64,000 bases of DNA from Asterias amurensis (lineage: Eukaryota > Echinodermata > Asteroidea > Forcipulatida > Asteriidae), in NCBI RefSeq assembly GCF_032118995.1, contig NC_092665.1, positions 14,032,012-14,096,011 on the forward strand. The letters are read 5' to 3'. Made by a program: the position numbers and the translations under genes. A model generated the notes under the pieces. The model saw only the letters and a program-made list of their open reading frames with translations, was not told where the DNA came from and did not search any database. Shown here one piece after another: positions 24,511 through 35,300 of the stretch. Positions within the stretch are counted from its first letter, which is position 1; each line of letters begins with the position of its first letter.

Positions 24511-27500
24511 ACACAATTGGAGGTAAAAGAATGAGGAGAAGAAGAAGTCTTGGTTGGGGGGGGGGGGGTTGAAAGGAGCTGAAGAAGGAGAAATTGGTTA
24601 ATGATTGGTGATAATGTCTTTCACTTGTTTCTGTCTCGACTCCTTAATAATCAAATGTTATGCTTTGCAAATTGTTACACCAAGCTTTATCAGTTGAAAA
24701 TGTTGCTCTGGCTGAATCCCACCAGGCATCACTGTGCCCAGCAGGTTTTACTAGGACTACTCTCTGTTTATTCATCCAATTGATACACTGTACATCACAC
24801 AGCAGATAGATCTATAACAAAGTCGACAGAGAGAAAAAAAGGCCTAATAGCCGCTAGCGCCCACCCATGTGCTGCATTATGTAATCGGCCCCTACCGAAG
24901 TGCTGGTTTTCGCGGGAAACAGACAAAAACATCAAGCTGAAACAACGTTTGTTACACAACAAACAGTGGCACACACACACTTGTTGAGTTTCCGAATCTG
25001 CCAAAGAAACCATGGATCGTCATTTAATGCAAGCAGAGTAATTTCGGAATTATAATTATTTCGTCGGTGAGCCCTTTGGATCAACGAAAAGTGGAAATGT
25101 CTCTGCGAGAAATGGAGTGCCCTGTGTGCCTGGCTGCCGGCCGGAAGCATCAACCTTGAATGCTCAGCCTATATGGGGATGGCTCAGAATCAAGATTGCA
25201 AGGTATTTAGGTATTTAATAGTCTATCAATTCATGATAAAATCATACCCTGTTCCAGCTAGGAAGTAGAAATTCACAAACCGGCAGATTTGAGTTGCAAA
25301 CCTCTGCTGAATGTTCAACACGGTTATTTACATTTTGCAAGCCATAAAACTACAATAAGCGTATTCCTTACTAAGTAAAAGCATGGAGAAAAGCCAACAG
25401 TGCAACTGGTACTGCTTGTATTTTGTAACAAATAATATTGCCGGCGTAAACGCAGCAAAAGTTCCTTCGTCTGTACGAGTCAAATCTTTAAATAATCCGT
25501 TTACAAACTGCCTAATTTGTAACTAACCATGACAAGATTTAGTTTATAGCGGTCGTGTCACGATTCCTCACCGCATACTTTAAAATAAATATTAAAAGAA
25601 CGTTTAATATATGTAGAAGAGTCATCATATGCATCAAAATCACACCACCTTCAATTCAAACTGTTAATATTATGTCCTAGACACCCCCTCCGTTATTTAC
25701 TTTTCTTTTCCGCGAACTTGATTGATCAATGGATTTGTTTTTCTTCCTACGAAATTGCCACTCTCATAATGCTTTTTAATGGGATTTTTTCCCCTTTCTT
25801 TTCTCTAAATCGATTTAAAAGAGGGAATCCTTAAAAAGAATCAGGAAAAAAAATTGCCGCCAGGTATGTGCACGGCCGAATTTCATGGCTCTGCTTACTT
25901 TGCAAAGAACTTTGCGCCTACGTAAGCGTGATTTAGCGCTTACACGGCCGGGCTGCATGGATAGCCATGATTTAAAAATAATATAAAGGATTGTTAACAT
26001 GCATCGAGAGAACCGAAAACAAAGACAAACATCAAAATATGTAATTAAGCATAAAACATTTTCAAAGCATTAGCTTTTACACACCATTTAAATGATGTAC
26101 CAAGTACCTGATTGTGGTGTAGTTAATGTTAATGTTGATTCCCAAACTAAACTATTTTTTGTAAGCAGTTAGTTCAGAGGCCCTATTCTTTCCACCTGCA
26201 CGGCACAACAGGCTGCAAGGGACGACGCCATCTGGTTTTCTGTTTACGGTTTCTGTTCTTGTATGATGGAGACCATTGACTGTCTTCATCACAGCAATGT
26301 TGATTAATTTAACGGTTATATACCCTCCATGAATGCACAAAATAAAGGTTCTGACCCGGTTCAGAACATCTGACAATTTTATTCCATCTACATGTATCAC
26401 CGCTTTGTACACTATAGATATCGAAAGGTGCTTGAGATCCAGTAATGATGAATCAGATGCGGCAAAGGAAAAAGTCATTTGGATGTGGTGGGTAAAAATG
26501 TCTCCACCAAAGCTGGTGTGCTTGTCTGCATTACATTTAGTGTCATCAACTGATATGCAAGGCTGTCGAATGTTTATGTATGGACAACAATGTTATAGGA
26601 AGGATTTATTCCTCCATGGGACAACGTACTGGATGGGATAGGGCTCTTTATAACCACGAATGTCTTTCACCTTTACTCCCATTATACATGTAGTCTTATG
26701 ATGAGAAACTTAACCTGTCACTTAAAAACAATTTTTTTAAGGCAAATATAGTTTTTGCATGTTTTTGTAATGTTCCCCTACATATGACTTGCACACAAAC
26801 AGTTCGTGCTCAGTCATTACTCATGGTTAACTTATTTATTGAACGCAACCATGGGGGTACAGAACTCGACTTTCATGGCACAAAAGTCATACGTAGCACC
26901 CATTATTGAAACCAATATTATTATGTGAACAAACTTGACAAAGGCATTTAGTTTTTCAACAAGAAGTGTAACGGCGACGACCCGCCCCACACATGATAAT
27001 GTCAGATTTTTTTTAATGTCCAAGGGTCTAATTAGGCGAATAATTTTCGTGTCAGGAGATGAAAATTATTACAGCATGTAAAACGTATTTTCGTGACGTT
27101 GTGTTATTCGTTTCTCAAAAAAAAACTACACCACCTCAGCATTTTAATGTAAGCTTTTGACGATCATTATCTTCACACGGTGTAAGTCAATCTGTGGACA
27201 TTGTAATTTTCGAATGCGCGGCTTATTAACCGTAAGACTAAGAAGCAGGATGACCATTCTAGGAAAGGGCGTGGTCGCTTTCCGATTGAGGCAGAATGAA
27301 CTGATGTTTTCTTTGAACAATAGTTGTTGTTTGTCACTGTCAGCATGACAGTGTTGCAACATTTGTTGTTAGGTGAATGTATTATATGACTGGAGTTGGC
27401 CTTACTCTGTCCTTACTCTATGCTCTGCCCATGGTCATACTGCATAATGACCATGCATTATGACGATACCTTACTGCAGGCATCCCTAAATAACTTACCA

Positions 27501-30383
27501 GTGCCAGAGCAAGGACCAGCTGTCAACAAATGATGCTGGTTCCTAAACTACTTTACACCTTTTTATGTCTCGTCATCATATTTAACTTGCTATGACTAGT
27601 GGCCAATCCGAAACCTGAGGTGAAAGTTGTTTATTACACAACTTGTTCTAAGTTAATGAAAATAAACTTAAACAAGGATCACCATAATGGCAGCATTTCC
27701 CAAAACAATTTTCTCAAGATATTATCCTGCTCGAGCATCCAACTGCTAACTGTTGAGCCTGTATGGTTCTTTTGAATTTGTAACAAAGTCTGCGATTTTA
27801 AATTGATTACTCAATTTTTTTATTTATTTTATTTTTTTTTTTGGGGGGGGAAACAAATAAAAAAACAAAAACACAAAGTAATTAATCCAGTGATTGATTT
27901 CCCCCAAAACCAGTATACTACATTGTAATTGTATTATTTGACAGAACTTGTTTTTCTTTGTAGGGCCTACTTGAAAACCCATTATTTCATGGAGATATCC
28001 TAAAGTACAGTTAGGCTACATTAGGGAGACCATCATTAATATTTTCGGTCCATGATCCCAAAAGGTGGAGCATAATGGCGAAACCATTAATGATAAAAAT
28101 ACCTCTATGACCGGACAAGCCGAAGAGAGTTGAAAGTTGTTCAGACAGGTAATAATTTTGGTATTATCAGACAATTTGAAAATACAGATCACAAGGCTTG
28201 ACAGGACAATTTGAGAAATGCTGTCCCTTGGTGTTCACTTGTTTTCAAGACGCAATGTTCTTGATTTACGAACAAGCTTAATATAAACTGGTACTAAGAA
28301 ACAGGCCACATTTGTCGACAGCTGGTCTTGCCCCAGCACTGGTAAATAGTATTCAGGGATGTTTTAGGGACCATCATTACTGCAGGAAGGCGGTCACCCG
28401 TTAGTAATTAGGTTATGTAACACAGCTCTGTGGGTCAGGCCATGGCAGAGTTAACATTTATGCCAACTAAATAACAAATTGATGAACAAAATCTCAACAT
28501 AAAATCGAAAGGAAAGAAAGTTTACCACCGAATAGATAATGTATATTTCAAAATTGCCTGAGTGGTGTTAATTTCAAAGAAGCAAGGTTTTATTGTGACA
28601 TTAAAACGAGGTTTTCAAATCATGCATGTACATAATTTTTCAGCTGTTCAGATTTTGAAATTTCATTTTATCAGACAATAGCTTTTTATTTTCTGTGGTT
28701 TCTTTTAAATTTACACCACTTTGTTTTATATGTCAGATTGATTTTTACAATTTCGAAAACAAAATACAGTAATGAATTTGCCAACAAATTATTGGAACAT
28801 AAACAATTGTAGTTTTGTTATTTTTGTCCTGCTGTGTAGGCCTACTTGCACTAACACTTATAATCATGGGGATTATGAAGTACATCATTGACTTATACAT
28901 TTACAATTATGGTGACCCTCAATGAATAAATAAATCAGTAAAACAATTGTAGTCCTTGACAGACCTTGTTCTTCTGTGTAGGGCCTACTTGAAAACCTTT
29001 TATTTCATGGTTATATCTTAAATATTGAGACCATCATGATTCCATAGTCCTAAATGGTGAAACCACTATTCCTCCATGGTGAAAACAGGGGGAACACTGA
29101 ATCCAGTCTACACACACTTAGATACTGCATACAGTACGCCATGGGACCCACTTCTAGAGAGCATTCATCTGTAAGTTATTGGTTACATAATCGGACAAGG
29201 TTTTTGCAAAGGTCAGATCGTTGCTATGACTACTGGACATTCCGAAGCCTGTGGTGAAGGTTCTGGTTCTGGTGAATAACTGCACAATCTCCACATATCG
29301 GGATGTACACGTTAAGAAAGTCTCCACTTAGGTGACAGAAAGGTGGGGGGGGGGTCATGTTAAAAAAAATGCATCCATTGGTTTTTCACTCATAGTAATT
29401 ATAATGCAAAAGTTTGTTTCACCATATAAAGCTAGGTGTCACCGATGCAAACATAATATTTCGTGAACACTGTGATAAAAAAAAAATCTGCACAAAATGA
29501 CTCAATATGCTTGTGTACACACTGTCAACACGTTAAATTTTTGGTTTGTTTGTTCATTTTTCAACTATGTTCTCTCAATGAAAATAGCACGCACCCCCAT
29601 ATAACATAAAACAACTAAAAAGTTAAAATGCTTCGGCTGAAACTATGTTTACAACTGTCACTTTACATCTACAATAACCAGGACAGATGACAATTTGCAA
29701 AGGGGAAAATTAAATAACAGAAGGTTAAAAACGGCACTCAGACATTTTCTGTTACTCTATTCCTTGTTTTACTCATACGATAGTAAACTGGTTGGGAGTT
29801 TGTAGCAATTCGATTCCCTTGCAACCCTGGGGAATGATGACTTGATCATGATGATTATTGATCGGTAGGCTACCTTTTTATAATTGTGTTCACAGCCACT
29901 GGCTGAGCAACTGTACTGAGTGCAAGGGAGTTAAAGAACGCCTAGAAACTAGATTGCGGTACTGCATGATTTTCGGCATAGACCTTTCACCATTCTGGGT
30001 TTGGGTTATGCTGGTACAATAGCATGATAGTCCACATCCCGCAAGGATAATTATGTACAACTAGGGAAGGCGAGTAAGTTTTTAAACCAGACTCGACACG
30101 CCGCACTGTTCTACTGGTTCTACACGCAGTCATGGTTTCCAAAGTGCATGATGCTATAATTTTGATTTCAGAAATAAAAGCGTGTAGTTCCTGGACTCGT
30201 TCAATGTTCAAAGTTTTAGTTTTTACCATTCCAGTCCATAGTTATTTAATAGTTTCTTCTCATTCCATTTGTATCATTCATAATCATAGTGCGTGGAACC
30301 CCTTCCACTTGCCCGCAACCCAAACGCTTGCGAAACCAGTGCATGACGTACTGGACGTTGGGTTGAGAATGCGATACTGGTTA
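24511..30383. other. Element interior, no gene seen
   Basis: AT-rich sequence with homopolymer tracts (poly-G near 24556, 27842 and 29345) and many short open frames, none convincing. A degenerate internal duplication is visible: 27941-28080 resembles 28952-29070 (shared 'tagggcctacttgaaaacc' and 'gaaaccatt'), and 27596-27640 resembles 29226-29270. Confidence 0.5.
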
Positions 30384-30897
30384 AGTTGATGTGATGTTGG
30401 TGTCAACCAGACAGTAGATGTGATTTTGATAATTGGCAGTTAACCACGGATGTGATTTTTGTCTTGGATGTGATTTTGGCTAACGGCTGGGTAGTGGATG
30501 TGATTTTAGTAATGCCCCTAGCAATAGATGTGATTTTGCTAATTGGCAATTAAACATGGATGTGATTTCTGACTGGGATGTGATTTTGGCTAAGGCCTGG
30601 ACAGTGGATGTGATTTTAGTAATGCCGCTAGCAGTGGATGTGATTTTGATAATTGGCAATTAAACATGGATGTGATTTCTGTCTCTGATGTGATTTTGGC
30701 TAAGGCCTCAGCATTGGATGTGATTTTAGTAATGCCGCTAGCAGTGGATGTGATTTTGATAATTGGCAATTAAACACGGATGTGATTTCTGGCTTGGATG
30801 TGATTTGGAAAAAAATCACATCCTTTACCCAAAATCACATCCCAAAAAATGGCCTTTCCATTTTAGTTGTAAAATCACATCCAGTCCATTCACAGTG
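30384..30897. repeat. Right subterminal repeat block of the CACTA-like element
   Basis: GGATGTGATTTT motifs run in inverted orientation to the left block, with the same 'aattggcaattaaacatgg' spacers, up to the terminal CATTCACAGTG. The last ~70 bp switch orientation (aaatcacatcc), so motifs occur in both directions near the end. Confidence 0.8.
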
Positions 30898-31130
30898 ACA
30901 GTACATACGTGGGTACTTCCCAAGTAGCGCCTTGATGGTTTTGTATCTGCCAAAATTTAGGGCGGAGCTCATTATGCTAATGTTTACCAACAACCCGTTC
31001 TCATTGGTTGTTGGTTGACCTATAAACTCTTGCTGCGATGTCATTCACAACGTTGTTCTGCAAGCACTCACACACACATGTGCTCGTTGACGTATTGTAA
31101 ACAAGCAGTGGCTGTAGTATAGTTGCAATA

Positions 31131-31384
31131 ATGGCGGCAGGCGAGGGAGAAATCCCTATTAGTAAAACAAAACTGTAAGTCGCTGGAAATCAGTGGTGTA
31201 TAATTTGCAACACAACTACAGAAACTTTCAACAAAACACAACAACCGCGTTTAATGCATCAATCATGGGTTTAGAAAATAGAAGGAAGACAATTAGACCA
31301 TGTAAAATGTGTTTGAGAAAGGTTAAAACAGTATCCAGGTGTCATGGGTTTCCGGCAAGATGGCTACTCGGTAAAAATTCTTAG
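31131..31384 (+). CDS. Small two-exon ORF, copy 2
   Basis: The duplicate of 14797-15050, with exons 31131-31174 and 31222-31384 and the same 47-bp intron and 68-aa product. Before the 10.9-kb insertion it lay divergent to NLR2. Its TATAAA and 5' flank from 30901 onward remain, but the NLR2 side of the shared interval is now ~11 kb away. Confidence 0.45.
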
Positions 31385-31567
31385 GTGTTGGGCATATGAC
31401 AGTACAACACACCCCATCCCCTCGAAGCACAAACACAGACCAGATGAGATAAGAAACCCAGCTGTTTATTTTGTCTTAATGTAGACATAATTCCATACGT
31501 TTCTCGCGGTAAATTAAAGTTGGGGATCGAAAATATGTGTTGTCGACAGACGGTAGAAGATGGCGTG

Positions 31568-32336
31568 TGGCTGAACAACAGCAACTACAAATAAAGTTCA
31601 ATTTCATAAACTAACTCTAGCCATACTACTAGTACTACACTACAACGTTACACTTATAGTACAGCAGCTTCCAATTCAGGGACAAATCTACCAGCTACGT
31701 TGTAATTATGATGCTAGTCCTCGTGTTATAATGAAAGGCAAGACAACGGAAGTTTTTCGAAGTTGTTCAACACCATTACCGCGACCGGGCGAGTCATGTC
31801 CGGCTCACCCGTCCGGCAGCGCATTCAGCCCCCTTACAAGCATAGCTAATATACACCACGCTCCCGACACTGCTATAAAAAGCACATAAGACAGTACATA
31901 TACAGCTAGCGTACAGCGTACACACACATGGACGTGGCATGATTGCTAGCAGTAATACGTCATTCTCAATCGCGCCTGTGATTGGCCAATGTTTAGAATG
32001 ACACGCCCACATCATGAGTACCCTTTTATCGGAATTCCGATAAAGCTTTACAAACCCATCAAGGCTGTTGTTTGAGCCACGTGTGCGAGGTTGAAAATAC
32101 AAAGACAAGACCGTTCTCACGACTACGCTATACTGTTCTCGCTGTACAATGTATGGTAATGTACGTTAGTGTGTATGCACTGCATGTGTGTGCAGCGAAC
32201 CGGGCCGGGGAACAGTATGTCAACAGCCTTGATCAAGGCTAACATGTCGCAGACAATTCTCACTAGTAAAGTTAAGCCAAGGGGCAACGACACTATGTTC
32301 CCCGGAGACAAACAGGAGCAACAACAAGGTGTGATT
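31568..32336. other. Region between duplication end and Ub-DEATH gene
   Basis: Unique sequence with no supported exon. It presumably contains the 3' UTR of the minus-strand gene ending at 32337. Open frames on the minus strand here lack recognisable domains. Confidence 0.4.
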
Positions 32337-35300
32337 TTACTTACCTGGTAACATTTGGACAATGTCAGCACGGCCGAGTTTGAGAAGCGTCTCTATCAAC
32401 CCGTCTTCAGCCTCCTTGTGGCGTTTTTGTCTCCTGACCCAATCACGCAGCATTTGATAGATCTGCTCTTTGACGTCATTTGGATGGTCAATTGGATATG
32501 TGTCAATCTGTGCAGCTTTAATGCCTAAAGAAGTGCCGAGTTGCTTCCAATCTTTTCCAATATTCTCAGCTACGACTCCTAACATCTCATTAATACCTGA
32601 TGCATCGGATGTTGACCGATGTTCCGGTGACTTCCTCTTGCTACATGCTCTTGGGGAGTGGGGTACATAACCTATAAGAAGAATGACAATCACACAAAGG
32701 GTTTATCTTAAAATCTTATTAATAAAATAACCTGCCTGCCTCGATGTTTTACTTGTATTATCGTGGTGGTGACATACTTCATGATTGGAAGGTTTACCTG
32801 AGGTTTGTGGCAAATCAGTCCTGTCTGCCTCAGGGACTCGTAGTTTCTTCTCATCAGTATCTGATGCATCTGGCGACTTCCCTTTGTTACCTGCTCTTGG
32901 GGATGTGGGTTCGTATCCTACAAGAAGTATGACAACACACAAAGGGTTTTATTGTAAAACTTACTAACAAAATAACATGCCACTAATAAAATAACCAGCC
33001 TGCCGCGATGTTTTACTTGTTTCAACGTATTGATGACATAATGCGGTATTGGAAGGTTTACCTGAGGTTTGTGGCAAATCAGTCCTGTGGAGTCCCAGGG
33101 ACTCGTAGTTTCTTCTCATCAGCTTCTGATGCCTCCGGTGACTTCCCTTTGTTACCTGCTCTTGGGGATGTGGGTTCGTAACCTTCAAGAAGAATGACAA
33201 CACATAAAGGGTTTTATTGTAAAAAATCTTACTAACAAAATAACATGTCACTAACAAAAACAACCTGCCTGCCATGATGTTGTACTTGTTTCAACGTAAT
33301 AATTCATGATTGAAAGGTTTACCTGAGGTTTGTGGCAAATCAGTCCTGTCTGCCTCAGGGACGGGTAGTTTTTTCTCGTCAGTATCTGATGCATCCGGTG
33401 ACTTCCCTTTGTTACCTGCTCTTGGGGATGTGGGTTCGTAACCTACAAGAAGTATGACAACACACAAAGGGTTTTATTGTAAAATCTTCCTAACAAAATA
33501 ACATGCCACTAACAAAATAACTGTCGCGATGTTTTACCTGTTTCAATGTATTGATGACATAATTCATAAATGGAATGTTTACCTTAGGTTTGTGGCAAAT
33601 CAGTCCTGCTGCCCCAGGGACTCGTAGTTTCTTCTCATCAGCTCCTGATGCATCCGGTGACTTCCCTTTGTTACCTGCTCTTGGAGATGTGGGTTCGTAA
33701 CCTACAAGAAGTATGACAACACACAAAGGGTTTTATTGTAAAATCTTACTAACAAAATAACATGCCACCAAAAAAATAACCAGCCTGCCGCGATGTTTTA
33801 CTTGTTTCAACGTATTGATGACATAATGCGGTATTGGAAGGTCTACCTGAGGTTTGTGGCAAATCAGTCCTGTCTGCCCCAGGGACTCGTAGTTTCTTCT
33901 CATCAGCTCCTGATGCATCCGGTGACTTCCCTTTGTTACCTGCTCTTGGGGATGTGAGTTCGTAACCTACAAGAAGTATGACAACACACAAAAGGTTTTA
34001 TTGTAAAGTCTTCCTAACAAAATAACATGCCACTAACAAAATAACCAGCCTGCCGCGATGTTTTACTTGTTTCAACGTATTGATGACACAATGCGGTATT
34101 GGAAGGTTTACCTGAGGTTTGTGACAAATCAGTCCTGTCTGCCCAAGGGACTCGTTGTTTCATCTCATCAGCTCCTGATGCATCCGGTGACTTCCATTTG
34201 TTACCTGCTCTTGGGGATGTGGGTTCGTAACCTACAAGAAAAATGACAACCGCGTATCTTAAACAGCTACTTGAGCGAAAATTGCAAGGGCGGGAATGCT
34301 ATTTAATCTTGTTTATAACGTGTTTGTTTACCATTTAAATGTAATTGTTCGTAATTATCAACTCAAAAATTGGGCCCCAACCTCCAGGGTTTGAAAAACA
34401 ATGTGCTACGGCGCATACAGCAGCCACAGGTTAAGTGCCTTAAGTGCCTTAAGCATAGGTTAAGTGCCTTAAGTGTCACGGCTGGGGATTCGAACCCACA
34501 CTCTGCTGATCAGAAACAGCAGAGTTGAATTCGTGCTCTTAACCGCTCGGCCACTGTACTTCCACGCTATACGAAATTGGAGCTCCCAAGTATGACGTAA
34601 CATGAGTGATGACGTTATTTCTTTGTTGATTTAACATTTCAAATGAAATTCAGCAAAAATCACAACTTGCCATTTTCGCTCAAGTAGCTGTTTAAAATTG
34701 TTTTAATAAAAATACTGCTGCAATACCAATACAGATCAGGGTTGATGAGAGCAGTGCTCAGTTCGTGCCTAATAAATACACCACTTCAAGACCGCCTTAC
34801 CAATAATAGGCCTACACCCAAGCCTGTCCCTCATATGTTGTCAATTTCATTTGTTATCGCTAAGAGTGCTTATTAATTTGGTAAAACAAAGAAAACAAAG
34901 TAAACCAAAACCAAACGCAACTTCCATGATGCGCTGACTTATTTTGTCATCAATATCATTGTATTTATGTAAGAATACAAAACAATATTATGCACGGATT
35001 CCTCTTTCTCTACAGAGAGACGATTATGATGTTTCATATTTAAAAATAAAAATATTCCAACCATATTCTAACCTGGGATCCTTGCAGCTAAATCTTGACG
35101 ACCTATTTGAACCAAAGCACTTCTCAACCGTTCCCCCGCTTCTCCGTCATCAGCTTGCGCACTCAACCAAGAAATTAACATATGATGGGCCTGTACTTTC
35201 CCAGCAAGGCTTTCAAACTTGCTAATCTCTGCTGGTCTGAACTTAAGCTCGACTGCGAGTTGCTGCCAGTCCTTGCGGAGGTTTACCGCTAAAGTCCGTA

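Larger units (their letters stand above)
20040..30897. mobile_element. 10,858-bp CACTA-like non-autonomous transposon
   Basis: Both ends read CACTGTGAATGG inward and continue as inverted repeats (TGTGATTTTACAACTAAAA). The 3-bp direct repeat ACA flanks the element. The empty site (acacaacacagtacatac) is preserved in copy 1 at 14555-14572. A CACT(A/G) terminus, 3-bp target duplication and dense subterminal repeats are hallmarks of the EnSpm/CACTA superfamily (established). The interior shows no recognisable transposase. It contains a 365-bp satellite and about 6 kb of unassigned sequence, so it probably moves in trans. Confidence 0.85.
15233..31567. repeat. Tandem segmental duplication, copy 2
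   Basis: Corresponds to 8907-15233. It lacks the 12940-14102 foldback insertion, and carries the 10.9-kb element 20040-30897 plus two additional LRR units. The stretch 30901-31567 matches 14566-15233. It ends at 'tagaagatggcgtg', after which unique sequence resumes. Confidence 0.9.

Noticed and set aside
19476..32671. A single giant gene joining the Ub-DEATH exons to the NLR exons
   Set aside because: Phases would allow it, but the NLR DEATH exon lacks a proper acceptor in front of its Met, and a divergent small gene lies between. Transcript data would be needed to revive the idea.
34467..34563. Genuine tRNA gene on the minus strand
   Set aside because: A and B boxes are present but the acceptor stem does not pair. 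The sequence shares a body with the SINE at 54961, so it is a SINE-type relic.
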